From: Methylobacterium sp. BTF04
GTDB taxonomy: Bacteria; Pseudomonadota; Alphaproteobacteria; Rhizobiales; Beijerinckiaceae
Assembly: GCF_010692745.1 (NCBI RefSeq)
Contig: NZ_JAAHTB010000001.1
Span: 186,001 to 250,000 of the forward strand
Direction: 5' to 3'
DNA: 64,000 nucleotides
Below, one piece after another: positions 25,660 through 34,640 of this stretch (position 1 is its first letter; each line of letters opens with the position of its first letter). Both the position numbers and the translations under genes were made by a program. The notes below the pieces were generated by a model, which saw nothing but the letters and a program-made list of their open reading frames with translations, was not told the DNA's origin and made no database searches.

Positions 25660-26895
25660 ATGCTGTCACTCGTCGATCTGCGCACCCGCATCGCCTCCGG
25701 CGCCCTCACACCATCGGACGCCGTCCGCCTGGCGCAGGACGCGATCGCCGCCCGCGAGCCGGAGATCGGTGCCTTCGTCTGCCGCCACGATACTCCGGTG
25801 GTGCCGGATCACGGCCCGCTCGCCGGAATCGCAGTCGGGGTGAAGGACGTCATCGACACCGCCGACCTGCCGACCCAGATGGGCTCGGACATCTATGCCG
25901 GCTGGCGCCCGCGCGGGGATGCGGCCATCGTTTCGCGGCTGCGGGCGCTCGGCGCCGTGCCGTTGGGCAAGACCACCACCTCGCCGCTCGCCGGCCCGGA
26001 CCCGACCGGGACCGTGAACCCGCACGACCCCAACCATACCCCCGGCGGCTCCTCGGCGGGCTCCGCGGCGGCGGTCGCGGCCGGGATGGTGCCGCTGGCG
26101 CTCGGCACCCAGACCGCGGGCTCGGTGATCCGCCCGGCGGCGTTCTGCGGTGTGGCCGCGATCAAGCCTTCGTTCCGGCTGCTGCCGACGGTGGGGATGA
26201 AGACCTATTCCTGGGCGCTCGACACGCTCGGCCTGTTCGGCGCGGGAATCCGCGACATCGCCCACGCCCTGGCGCTGCTCGCCGACCGGCCGAGCATCGA
26301 TCTCCAGTCCGACGCGCCGGCCGCCCCCCGCATCGGCATCTGCCTGCAGGACTTCGCCGGCGCAGCCGACCCGGACGCGCTGTCGGCGCTTCAGCGCGCG
26401 GGTCTGGCCGCCGAGGCGGCGGGGGCGATCGTCACCGATCTCGTCTTGCCGCACGCCGTGGCGGCGGCCTGGGGCTGCCAGCCGGTGATCCAGGAATTCG
26501 AGGCGCGGCAATCCTTCGCCTGGGACTACGCCAACCACCCCGACGCCCTCCCCCCTGCCCTGAAGGCGCGCCTCGACGCGGCGCAGGACTTCCGGGCGTG
26601 CGACTACGACGACGCCCGCCGGACCGCGCACCGGGGCCGCCGTGCCCTCAAGGACGTGTTCTCGGAGGTCGACGCGATCCTCACCCTGTCCGCCCCCGGC
26701 CGCGCCCCGGCCGGCCTGTCCTCCACCGGCGACCCGCGCTTCAACCGGCTGTGGACCCTGATGGGCGTGCCCTGCGTCAACCTGCCGGTACCAGGCGACG
26801 GCCTGCCCCTCGGTGTACAGATCATCGCCCGCTTCGGCGACGACGGGCGCGCCCTCGCCGTGGCGCGGATGATCGAGCAGGGCTTGGCGGGGTAG
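25660..26895 (+). CDS. amidase signature family protein
   Basis: 411 aa. The Ser-Ser-Lys triad is seen as Lys62 in GVKDVID, Ser131/Ser132 in TPGGSSAGSAAAVA and nucleophile Ser155 in GTQTAGSVIRPAAFCG. It hydrolyses a carboxamide; substrate unknown (it is not near gatB or other obvious partners). Start at ATG 25660 preferred over a GTG at 25621 because the conserved N-terminal helix begins at the ATG. Divergent from the extensin-like gene. Single gene. Confidence 0.92.
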   Translation: MLSLVDLRTRIASGALTPSDAVRLAQDAIAAREPEIGAFVCRHDTPVVPDHGPLAGIAVGVKDVIDTADLPTQMGSDIYAGWRPRGDAAIVSRLRALGAVPLGKTTTSPLAGPDPTGTVNPHDPNHTPGGSSAGSAAAVAAGMVPLALGTQTAGSVIRPAAFCGVAAIKPSFRLLPTVGMKTYSWALDTLGLFGAGIRDIAHALALLADRPSIDLQSDAPAAPRIGICLQDFAGAADPDALSALQRAGLAAEAAGAIVTDLVLPHAVAAAWGCQPVIQEFEARQSFAWDYANHPDALPPALKARLDAAQDFRACDYDDARRTAHRGRRALKDVFSEVDAILTLSAPGRAPAGLSSTGDPRFNRLWTLMGVPCVNLPVPGDGLPLGVQIIARFGDDGRALAVARMIEQGLAG

Positions 26896-27085
26896 AACGG
26901 CTAATCCCGGCGCGGACGGTGGGCTTCGAGGATCGCACGCCACCGCTCCTCAGAAGAAAGTCTTCTGCTATCGAACTCCTATGACCGGCCTCGTGACGCA
27001 CCGCCGAGTGCGCTCGGTCTCCCACCGCTTGAGCCGGCTCGCCGCTCGCGCTATCGCCGCCACTCCCTCATGATCGGCCGCCCCG

Positions 27086-27838
27086 ATGCGTTCCTGGAAA
27101 CAGGCTGTGGCCCGGGCCTTCGACGGGGCCGAGGGCTACGATCGCGCCGCGGTGATCCAGGCGGTGGCGGCCGAGCGGCTGGCCGTGCGCATCGCCGCCG
27201 CGCCTTTGCCCCCGGCGCCCCGCATCCTGGAGATCGGGTGCGGCACCGGTCTGCTGACGACGGCTTTGCGCCGGCGGCTCACGCCGTCCTGCCTGATCGC
27301 CTCCGACATCGCCCCCGGCATGGTCCGGCGCTGCGCGAGGCGGATGGGCGCCGAGGTGCAGGGGCTGGTGATGGATGGCGAGCGCCCGTGCCTCGCCCAG
27401 GGCTTCGACCTGATCGCGTCGAGTTTGGCGGCGCAATGGTTCGAGGATCTCGACGGGACCTTGGCGCGGCTTGCCGGATTGCTCGCCCCCGGCGGCTTGC
27501 TTGCCGTGGCGACCCTGGCCTCGGGGACGTTCCACGAGTGGCGCCGGGCGCATGCGGCCCTCGGCCTGGAGGCGGCGACGCCGACCTACCCGGCCCTGTC
27601 GGCGCTGCAGGCCCTCGCGATCGCGGAGTGCACGGTGGCGGCGTCGAGCGAGCCGGTGGTGGAGAGCCATGACGACGGCGGCGCCTTCCTCACGGCGCTC
27701 CGGGCTATCGGCGCGGGGACGCCGGGTTCCGCCGCACCACTGTCGTCGGGGGGCCTGCGGCGGGTGCTGCGCCGGTTCGAGGCCGACGGCGCGCAGGTGA
27801 CCTACGAGGTGGCGACGCTGCTCATCCGGCGCAGGTGA
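27086..27838 (+). CDS. SAM-dependent methyltransferase, BioC-like
   Basis: 250 aa. The N-terminal segment KQAVARAFDGAEGYDRAAVIQ resembles BioC, and motif I ILEIGCGTGLLTTALRRR binds SAM; ASDIAPGMVRRC and FDLIASSLAAQWFEDL follow BioC-type spacing, as does the C-terminal GGLRRVLRRFEADGA. BioC methylates malonyl-ACP at the start of biotin synthesis. No other biotin gene is nearby, so it may be a paralogue such as an NDUFAF5-like enzyme. Converges with metW. Confidence 0.7.
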   Translation: MRSWKQAVARAFDGAEGYDRAAVIQAVAAERLAVRIAAAPLPPAPRILEIGCGTGLLTTALRRRLTPSCLIASDIAPGMVRRCARRMGAEVQGLVMDGERPCLAQGFDLIASSLAAQWFEDLDGTLARLAGLLAPGGLLAVATLASGTFHEWRRAHAALGLEAATPTYPALSALQALAIAECTVAASSEPVVESHDDGGAFLTALRAIGAGTPGSAAPLSSGGLRRVLRRFEADGAQVTYEVATLLIRRR

Positions 27839-27878
27839 CAGACCTGTCGGGTCTCTACCGGCGACGCCTGGCCGATCC

Positions 27879-28577
27879 TCAGCGCGGTGCGCCGTCTCCG
27901 GGCTCGCCCCGGCTCAGCAAAAACACCCCTTGGGCGCCCATTACGTTCCACACCCACCACGGCATCGCGAATCGCATCGGCCGGCCCCGCGCGTTGAGTG
28001 CCGTGGCCTTCTCGATCTCGGCGCCCACCGTCCGGCACAGGCCGACGAAGTCGCGGATGGTGCAATGGTGGATGTTCTGGGTCTCGTACCAGGCCTCCGG
28101 CATCAGCTCCGTCACCGGCATCCGCCCGCGGAACGCGAGTTCGGCGCGCACCCGCCAATGCCCGAAATTCGGGAACGAGATCACCACCTGCCGGCCGATG
28201 CGCAGGAGATGTTCGAGTACGATGCGCGGATTGCGCGTCGCCTGGATGGTCTGGGACAAAACCACGACGTCGAAGGCGTCGTCGGGATAGTTCTCGAGAT
28301 CGGTGTCGGCATCGCCCTGGATCACCGGCAGGCCGCGGGCGAGGCAGGCGTTGACGCCCTCACGCGAGAGCTCGATGCCGCGCCCGTCGATGCCGCGCCG
28401 GTCGCGCAGCAACGCCAGGAGGGTGCCGTCGCCGCAGCCGATATCCAGCACTCGCGCGCCCGGCGCCACGAGGCCGAGCACCACGAGATGATCGATGCGC
28501 GCGCCGCCGGCCTCGCCGCGCGGCAGCAGGGCGGCGACGTCCCAGGGCGCCGGAGACAGGTCGCGCAGAGCCCTCAC
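27879..28577 (-). CDS. metW: methionine biosynthesis protein MetW
   Basis: 232 aa SAM-dependent methyltransferase fold: [17 protein letters not shown] is the SAM loop, and [27 protein letters not shown] plus [13 protein letters not shown] are hallmarks of MetW. The GTG start at 28577 overlaps the metX stop (GTGA), so the two are co-translated. MetW works with MetX in acylating homoserine for methionine synthesis, probably by modulating MetX activity. Cytoplasmic. Converges with the BioC-like gene. Confidence 0.95.
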   Translation of the reverse strand: MRALRDLSPAPWDVAALLPRGEAGGARIDHLVVLGLVAPGARVLDIGCGDGTLLALLRDRRGIDGRGIELSREGVNACLARGLPVIQGDADTDLENYPDDAFDVVVLSQTIQATRNPRIVLEHLLRIGRQVVISFPNFGHWRVRAELAFRGRMPVTELMPEAWYETQNIHHCTIRDFVGLCRTVGAEIEKATALNARGRPMRFAMPWWVWNVMGAQGVFLLSRGEPGDGAPR

Positions 28578-29785
28578 AGGCCGCGTGCCCTGGCGGCGGC
28601 GTCGATGAAGCCCTGTGCGGCGTTGAACATCACCGGCTCGTCGAGGAGGAAGGCGTCGTGGCCCTTGTCGCTCTCGACCTCGACGAAGGCCACTGCCGCC
28701 GAAGCGGCGTTCAGCGCATGCACGATGGCGCGCGAATCGGCCGTCGGGAACAGCCAGTCGGAGGTGAAGGACATCACGCAGAAGCGGGTCCGGGTGCCCT
28801 TGAAGGCGTTGGCGAGCACCCCGCCCTGGTCGGCGGCGAGATCGAAATAATCCATCGCCCGGGTCAAATACAGGTAGGCGTTGGCGTCGAAGCGCTCGAC
28901 GAAGCTCAGCCCCTGGTGGCGCAGATAGCTCTCGATCTGGAAGTCGGCGTTGAACGAGAAGGTCGGGGCCGAACCGCCCTGGAAGCGGCGCCCGAACTTG
29001 CGGTGCAAGGCCGGCTCCGACAGGTAGGTGATGTGCGCGCCCATGCGGGCGACGCCGAGGCCCTTGGCCGGCCGCGTGCCGGCCTCCAGATAGCGCCCTT
29101 CCGCCCAGGCCGGATCGGCCATGATCGCCTGCCGGCCGACCTCGTGGAAGGCGATGTTCTGCGCCGAATGCCGCGCGCCGGTGGCGATGGGCATCGCGGC
29201 GAACACCCGTTCGGGGTAGCTCGCCGCCCATTGCAGCACCTGCATGCCGCCCATCGAACCGCCGATGCATAGGAACAGGTCCGCGATGCCGAGCCGGTCG
29301 AGCAGCATCGCCTGAGCGCGGACCATGTCGCGGATGGTGACGAGGGGAAAGTCGAGCCCGTAGGCACCCCCCGTGGCGGGATCGATGGAGGCCGGCCCGG
29401 TGGAGCCCATGCACGAGCCGATGACGTTCGAGCAGACGACGAAGTAGCGGTCGGTATCCACCGGCTTGCCCGGCCCGACCAGGGTCTCCCACCAGCCGCG
29501 CTTGCCGGTCACCGGGTGTGTGTGGGCGAAATGCTGGTCGCCGGTGAGGGCATGGCAGATCAGCACGGCATTGGAGCGCGCCGCATTGAGGGTGCCGGCC
29601 GTCTGGTAGGCGATCTGGAACGGCGCGAAGGCCACGCCCGCATCCATCGCCAGCGGCTCGTCGGCCCCGAAAAGCGCCACCTGGCCCTTCGGTTCGAGCC
29701 CCCGGCGCACGTCCGCTGCCGGCGCCTCGGTGCGGTCGGTGTCGGCGGCGCCGGGCGCCGTGGTCAGATCGAGCGACGTGGTCAT
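28574..29785 (-). CDS. metX: homoserine O-acetyl/succinyltransferase MetX
   Basis: 403 aa alpha/beta-hydrolase. The nucleophile elbow GGSMGGMQ near residue 175 carries the catalytic Ser, the His is in [10 protein letters not shown] near the C-terminus, and [11 protein letters not shown] and [14 protein letters not shown] are family marks. It moves an acyl group from acyl-CoA to homoserine, the first committed methionine step. Whether acetyl or succinyl is used cannot be read with certainty; presence of MetW fits succinyl-type enzymes. The N-terminal 28 residues are less conserved, and the start could be a few codons later. No riboswitch was recognised upstream. Confidence 0.95.
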   Translation of the reverse strand: MTTSLDLTTAPGAADTDRTEAPAADVRRGLEPKGQVALFGADEPLAMDAGVAFAPFQIAYQTAGTLNAARSNAVLICHALTGDQHFAHTHPVTGKRGWWETLVGPGKPVDTDRYFVVCSNVIGSCMGSTGPASIDPATGGAYGLDFPLVTIRDMVRAQAMLLDRLGIADLFLCIGGSMGGMQVLQWAASYPERVFAAMPIATGARHSAQNIAFHEVGRQAIMADPAWAEGRYLEAGTRPAKGLGVARMGAHITYLSEPALHRKFGRRFQGGSAPTFSFNADFQIESYLRHQGLSFVERFDANAYLYLTRAMDYFDLAADQGGVLANAFKGTRTRFCVMSFTSDWLFPTADSRAIVHALNAASAAVAFVEVESDKGHDAFLLDEPVMFNAAQGFIDAAARARGL

Positions 29786-30048
29786 GAGGCGTTCGTCGGG
29801 GGTTTTCGCCGGTTCGCCGTCGCGGGTCCGGCGGGTTCTGACGATGCAGAGGTCTCGGAAGATGGAACGGGGCGCCCCGGAAGCCGGTGGCGCCCGCGGA
29901 ACTGTGAGGACCGGAGGTAGTGTGTGGGCCCGCCAGCGTCAACGAAAGCCGATGGCGCGGCGCGAGCCGGTGTTGCGGACTGGTCCTTCTCGGCGAGCGG
30001 TCGTAGACACGGCGTGACCTCCGCCAGAACATTCGCAAAAGACCCCGC

Positions 30049-30897
30049 ATGCGCTTCACCACGCGACCCGCGCCGCCGCTCGACAATCTCGGCGATCTGC
30101 GTGCCGAGATCGACCGGATCGACGCCGAGATGCATGCCCTGCTGATCCAGCGCGGCACGATCATCGACCGGCTCATCGCCGTGAAGGGCACCTCGGCCAG
30201 CGGTTCGGCATTCCGGCCGGGGCGCGAGGCATCGATGATGCGGCGGGTGGCCGAGCGCCATCGCGGCCTGCTGCCCCTCGATACCGTGGAGGGCATCTGG
30301 CGCGTCATCATCGCGACCTTCACCTGGGTACAGGCGCCGTTCTCGGTCCATGCCGACGTCTCGGCCGGGGACGCGCCGATGCGCGATTCCGCCCGCTTCC
30401 ACTTTGGCTTCACCGTGCCCTACCGGCCGCATCCCACCTGCGCCTCGGTGATCGAGGCGGTGGCGGCCTCGCGCGGCGATCTCGGCATCTTCCGCCTCGG
30501 CGAAGGCGCCCCCTCGGCCGAGGCGCCGTGGTGGGAGGGCCTCGTCGGCGAGGGCCGCCCGAAGGTGATCGCCCGTCTGCCCTTCATCGAGCGCCCGGCT
30601 CACCCGGCCGGAACCCCGGTCTTCGTGGTCGCCAAGCCCCTCGACGATCCGGCTGCCGCCCAGCGCGACTGGGTGCTGCACGCCACCCGGGTCGCGGCCT
30701 GGGGCGCCGACGCCACGCGCTCCCTGCAGGATCTCTACGGCGAGGTGGTCGCCACCAGCGCCGACGGCTGTCGCCTGTTGCTGGCCGTGCCGGGGGGCGT
30801 CGGCGCCAAGCAGTTGCGCGAGACCCTCGAGCGCGCGGGCGCGGCGCCCATCGCCCTCGACGAGATCGGCAGCCACGCCGCGCGTTTCCGGGTGTGA
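30049..30897 (+). CDS. chorismate mutase (AroQ) with extra C-terminal domain
   Basis: 282 aa. Residues 13-95 form an AroQ-type all-helical chorismate mutase: LGDLRAEIDRIDAEMHALLIQRGTIIDRL, an active Arg, and the third helix with EGIWRVIIATFTWVQ. It converts chorismate to prephenate. The following 185 residues have no obvious match to prephenate dehydratase; HFGFTVPYRPHPTCASVIEAV and RGDLGIFRLGEGAPS could be a ligand-binding regulatory part. It is the first gene of the run toward rsgA, hisC and tyrC, matching the tyrosine branch. Cytoplasmic. Mutase call sure, C-terminal role unknown. Confidence 0.87.
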   Translation: MRFTTRPAPPLDNLGDLRAEIDRIDAEMHALLIQRGTIIDRLIAVKGTSASGSAFRPGREASMMRRVAERHRGLLPLDTVEGIWRVIIATFTWVQAPFSVHADVSAGDAPMRDSARFHFGFTVPYRPHPTCASVIEAVAASRGDLGIFRLGEGAPSAEAPWWEGLVGEGRPKVIARLPFIERPAHPAGTPVFVVAKPLDDPAAAQRDWVLHATRVAAWGADATRSLQDLYGEVVATSADGCRLLLAVPGGVGAKQLRETLERAGAAPIALDEIGSHAARFRV

Positions 30898-30964
30898 GCG
30901 CCCTTCACCGGCCCGTATCCCCCACGGCCGACCCGCTTGGGCCGCCGGCCAGGCCTTCCCCGTC

Positions 30965-32011
30965 ATGTCGCGCGACGCCAGCGCGGAATTGGGCTCAACC
31001 GTGACAGATCCTTCCGACGATGCCGTCTCGCTGCCGGGGCTCGGCTGGTCCGATTTCTTCGCGGATCAGTGCCGCAGCGACGAGGCCGATTTTGCGCGGG
31101 CGCGGATCGCCACGGTGCACCGCGCCCGCATGAGCGCGATGGCATCCACCGGGCCGATCCGGCTGATGCTGCCGGTCCACACCAACACCGGCGATTTCGC
31201 GGTGGGCGATTGGGTGCTGGTCGAGCCTACGACACTGACCCTGCACCGGCGCCTGGAACGCCGGACCGTGCTGGCGCGGCGCACCGAGGGCTCCAAGATC
31301 CCGCAACTGGCCGCCGCCAATGTCGATACGCTGTTCATCGTCACCTCGTGCAACGCCGATTTCAACCCGGCCCGGCTCGAGCGCTACCTCGCCCTCGCCA
31401 ACCAGGCCGGCACCGAACCGGTGATCCTGCTGACCAAGGCCGACACCGCCGACGATGTCGACGCCTATCGCGCGCAGGCGGAGAGCCTTCAGCGCGGGCT
31501 TGCCGTGGTGATCGTCAATCCCCGTTCCGGCGAGGCCGTCGCTGCGCTCGAACCCTGGTGCGCGGCCGGGCGGACGGTGGCGCTGGTGGGCTCCTCCGGC
31601 GTCGGCAAGTCGACCCTGGTCAACACCCTGGCGGGCGACGCGCAGGACGCGCCCCAGGCCACCGGCGGCATCCGCGAGCACGACGCCAAGGGGCGCCACA
31701 CCACGACGTCACGCTCGCTCCACGCCATCGCCGGGGGCGGCTGGGTAATCGACACGCCGGGGATGCGCAATCTCCATGTCAGCGATGCCGCCGAGGGGAT
31801 CGAGACGCTGTTTGCCGAGATCACCGAACTGAGTCCGCTGTGCCGCTTCCGCGACTGCACCCATGCGCACGAGCCCGGCTGCGCCGTGCAGGGGGCGGTG
31901 GCGGACGGGACCCTCGACCCCGAGCGCCTCGCCCGCTGGCGCAAGCTCTTCGTCGAGAATCGCGAAAACACCCCGGTGGCGACCGGACCGCGCGGCAACA
32001 AGAAGCGTTGA
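30965..32011 (+). CDS. rsgA: ribosome small subunit-dependent GTPase A
   Basis: 348 aa. Circularly permuted GTPase: TKAD (G4) comes before GSSGVGKSTLVN (G1), then DTPGMRNL (G3). An OB-fold precedes it and the C-terminal zinc finger is CRFRDCTHAHEPGCAV. RsgA matures the 30S subunit, checking the decoding centre. Lies 67 bp after the chorismate mutase on the same strand, an insertion into an otherwise aromatic/tyrosine-linked order. Start at ATG 30965; a GTG further on is possible. Confidence 0.95.
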   Translation: MSRDASAELGSTVTDPSDDAVSLPGLGWSDFFADQCRSDEADFARARIATVHRARMSAMASTGPIRLMLPVHTNTGDFAVGDWVLVEPTTLTLHRRLERRTVLARRTEGSKIPQLAAANVDTLFIVTSCNADFNPARLERYLALANQAGTEPVILLTKADTADDVDAYRAQAESLQRGLAVVIVNPRSGEAVAALEPWCAAGRTVALVGSSGVGKSTLVNTLAGDAQDAPQATGGIREHDAKGRHTTTSRSLHAIAGGGWVIDTPGMRNLHVSDAAEGIETLFAEITELSPLCRFRDCTHAHEPGCAVQGAVADGTLDPERLARWRKLFVENRENTPVATGPRGNKKR

Positions 32012-32024
32012 GCCGGCCCCGGCT

Positions 32025-32453
32025 GTGACGGCGCTGCCGCCCCTCGACCGCGACCGGTTCGCCAAGTGCCGGATGCTGATGGCCCGGGGGGCGACGCCGG
32101 GGGAGCGTGCGGCTGGTGAGGCCGCCGCCACGCGCGTCGCTGCCGCCGCCGGCCTGACACTGAGGCAGGCGCAGGCACTCGTCGACGGCCGGCCCGCGCC
32201 CGGAGCGGCCCCGCGCCCTCCGCCAACGCACGCGTGGGCCGAGCCGAAGCCGAAGCCGCCGCCCGTCTCCGTGGAGGAATTGCGGGCCCAGAAGCTTGCC
32301 GCGGAAGCCCGCCAGCGCAAGATGGCCGAACGCGAGGAGCGGCGGCTGCGGGCTGTCTATGCCGAGCAGGCCCGGCACAGCGCCCGCGAGCGCGCGGCGC
32401 AGGCGGACCGCGACCGGGAATGGGCCGAGGCGCGGGCGCGACGCGGGACCTGA
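32025..32453 (+). CDS. DUF2786-like small protein
   Basis: About 142 aa. Residues 9-50 (DRFAKCRMLMARGATPGERAAGEA followed by ATRVAAAAGLTLRQAQ) resemble DUF2786, a small helical domain of unknown role. The middle is Pro-rich, and the last 60 residues are a highly charged Arg/Glu/Ala helix (EELRAQKLAAEARQRKMAE) that could be a coiled coil. GTG start at 32025, 13 bp after the rsgA stop, indicating one transcript; the frame is open further up. No function known. Confidence 0.6.
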   Translation: MTALPPLDRDRFAKCRMLMARGATPGERAAGEAAATRVAAAAGLTLRQAQALVDGRPAPGAAPRPPPTHAWAEPKPKPPPVSVEELRAQKLAAEARQRKMAEREERRLRAVYAEQARHSARERAAQADRDREWAEARARRGT

Positions 32454-32504
32454 TCGCTGGGTCTTGCGCGCGATGATGTCGGCAACGGATCGGGAGACTT
32501 CGTC

Positions 32505-32954
32505 TTGGGCAGCCGCTACGGGCTGGAAATCCGCGCAGCGCAGGCGGCCGATGCCGCCGGGCTGGCGCAACTGCTGGCCGAGGCCGGGCGGCCGCAGCCG
32601 GCCGAACGACTCGCGGACAGCCTCGATGCCCTGCGCGCCGGGCACGGGGTGGCCCTGATCGCGCTGGAATGGGGACCGCCGAGTGGGCTCGTCGTGCTGC
32701 ATTGGTACCGCACGCTGGAGGAGGTTCGCCCCGTGGCGCAGATCACGACGCTCCTCGTCGGGCCGGAGCAGCGCCGGCGCGGCATCGGGCGGATGCTGCT
32801 CAAGGCGGCGTCCCAGGCCGCCCGCAACGCCGAGTGCGACACGCTCCAAGTGCTGGCGCCGCCGGATCGGCCCGATCTGCAAGGATTCTGCGTGGCCACC
32901 GGCTTTGCCGAATCCGGCACAAGCCTCGTCCGCCCCTTGCGCAAGGGGCGGTAG
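32505..32954 (+). CDS. GNAT family N-acetyltransferase
   Basis: 149 aa. The GNAT core is IRAAQAADAAGLAQLLAEAG, with acetyl-CoA motif A as ITTLLVGPEQRRRGIGRMLLKAA (R-R-x-G-x-G/A). Acceptor unknown: protein, amine or small molecule. Start is a TTG at 32505; there is no in-frame ATG nearby upstream, so TTG is the best choice. It ends 26 bp from the convergent GGDEF gene. Same strand as rsgA and DUF2786-like gene, 51 bp gap, likely one run. Confidence 0.85.
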   Translation: MGSRYGLEIRAAQAADAAGLAQLLAEAGRPQPAERLADSLDALRAGHGVALIALEWGPPSGLVVLHWYRTLEEVRPVAQITTLLVGPEQRRRGIGRMLLKAASQAARNAECDTLQVLAPPDRPDLQGFCVATGFAESGTSLVRPLRKGR

Positions 32955-32980
32955 CGCCACTTTTCGAGAATCGCGATGCC

Positions 32981-34465
32981 CTATACCGCGACCTGAAGCG
33001 CGAAAGGGCCGCCCTGGTGTTCGACGAACCCGGCGACGCCCGCAATCGCGGCCAAGCCGCGCTGCCGGTTCTTGGCCCGATAGAGCGCCTGATCGGCCCG
33101 TTGGACCATGTCGCTACGGCTTTTCGTTGTCTTGTCGCGCAAGCAGGCACCGATGGTGGCCGAGACCGCGATGGACGCGCTGTCCGTCGTGACGCTGTGG
33201 CGAAGGTCGAACAGCAGGCGCCGCAGCAGTCCTTCGAGATCCATGAGGAGCGTCGGGCTGGTGACCACCAGGACGAATTCGTCCCCACCCAGCCGGGCGG
33301 CGAAGCTGTCGTCGAGAGACGGCGCCTGCAGCCGGGCCGCCATCAGCCTCAGCACCGCGTCGCCGGTGAGATGGCCGCACAGGTCGTTCACCGCCTTGAA
33401 GTGATCGAGATCGATGAGCAGCAGCGCGAAGGCCTCCTGCCTGTCCCACGCGACCGCGAGCTTGTCGTCGAGGAACTGGTTGAACCGGCTCCGGCTGGCG
33501 AGCTTGGTCAGCTCGTCGGTATGGGCGGTGTGGCGCAGGGCCTGTTCCATCGCGTAGCGCGCGGTGACGTCCTGAAACACGCCCACCAGGGCCACCGGTA
33601 CGCCCTCGCGCACCTCCAGCTCGGCCATGCTGCGCACCCGCAACTGCTTGCCCTGGGCGTTGATGAAGTCGGTCTCGAAGTCGAACGGCTCGCCGGTGGC
33701 GATGGTGCGCGCCACGGCACTCTCGATGCCGGGGCGCGCTTGCGGCGGGTAGAAGTCGAGCGCGGTGGTGAGTGACGGGGTTCCATCGGCGATCGGGACC
33801 CCATGAATCGCGTAGGTCTGCTCCGACCATTCGGGACGGCTGTCGGCCAGCGAGAGCCGCCACGAGCCGATATTGGCCATGCGCTCCGCCTGCCGGAACT
33901 GCCGGTCGGTGCGGTCGAGCCGCTCCAGGGTGCGGCGGCGGTCTTCGGCAAGACGCGCCAGGGTCAGCGCGATGCCGCGGGCATCGAGCAGGGCTTCGGC
34001 CAGGTGCGCGAGATCGCGCATGACCCGCTCCTCGGCTTCGTCCAGGGCTCGCGGCTGGGGATCGATGACGCAGAGCGTGCCGATGGGAAGGCGGCCGACG
34101 CCGGAGGCGTGCTGAGCGCGGATCGGCATCCCGGCATAGAACCGGATGTTCGGAGCACCGGTCACCAGCGGGTTGGTGTCGAAGCGCGGATCGCACGTGG
34201 CATCCGGCACCACGAGGATGTCGTCGGCCGCTAGCGCATGGGTGCAGAAGGCCTGGCTGATCGGAGTCTGGCTGATGCCGAGGCCGCGCTGGGCCTTGAA
34301 CCATTGGCGGGTGTCGTCGATCAGCGAGATGAAGGCGCTCTTGCAGCCGAGCATCCGCTGCGCGGTCGCCACGATGGTGTCGAACTCGCGCTGGGGCGGC
34401 GTATCCAGGATTTCGAGGCTCGCGAGGGCGGCGAGCCGGTCTGTCTCGGAGGTGGCGTCACGCAT
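32981..34465 (-). CDS. GAF-PAS-GGDEF diguanylate cyclase
   Basis: 494 aa, soluble. N-terminal GAF domain (1-160, with IGTLCVIDP), a PAS domain with PAC tail (190-310, IGSWRLSLADSRPEWSEQ ... VALVGVFQDVTARYAMEQAL) and a GGDEF domain (320-475) with the intact active site RLGGDEFVLV. It should make cyclic di-GMP in response to a signal sensed by GAF or PAS. No EAL domain. The I-site RxxD five residues before GGDEF is not clearly present, so product inhibition may be weak. Divergent from hisC, convergent with the GNAT gene. Confidence 0.92.
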   Translation of the reverse strand: MRDATSETDRLAALASLEILDTPPQREFDTIVATAQRMLGCKSAFISLIDDTRQWFKAQRGLGISQTPISQAFCTHALAADDILVVPDATCDPRFDTNPLVTGAPNIRFYAGMPIRAQHASGVGRLPIGTLCVIDPQPRALDEAEERVMRDLAHLAEALLDARGIALTLARLAEDRRRTLERLDRTDRQFRQAERMANIGSWRLSLADSRPEWSEQTYAIHGVPIADGTPSLTTALDFYPPQARPGIESAVARTIATGEPFDFETDFINAQGKQLRVRSMAELEVREGVPVALVGVFQDVTARYAMEQALRHTAHTDELTKLASRSRFNQFLDDKLAVAWDRQEAFALLLIDLDHFKAVNDLCGHLTGDAVLRLMAARLQAPSLDDSFAARLGGDEFVLVVTSPTLLMDLEGLLRRLLFDLRHSVTTDSASIAVSATIGACLRDKTTKSRSDMVQRADQALYRAKNRQRGLAAIAGVAGFVEHQGGPFALQVAV

Positions 34466-34640
34466 ACGAAGAGCAATGGGACGCCAGAGTTAACAAGTCT
34501 TCAAAGTAATGCTCCTGATCTCGCATTCGTTATCCGGCATTCGCCCGTGCCTGCGAACGTGGCCCCGGCCCGCCTCCTGCTCGTCAAGGGGGCGAAGCTT
34601 TGTTAGACGGGCCGCTCGCGATCACCCCCGGCCTGTTCCC

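Noticed and set aside
29786..30048. Possible SAM riboswitch in front of metX
   Set aside because: metX leaders in this class often carry SAM-II, so I looked on the minus strand for its conserved pseudoknot features and did not find them. A covariance-model search would settle it.
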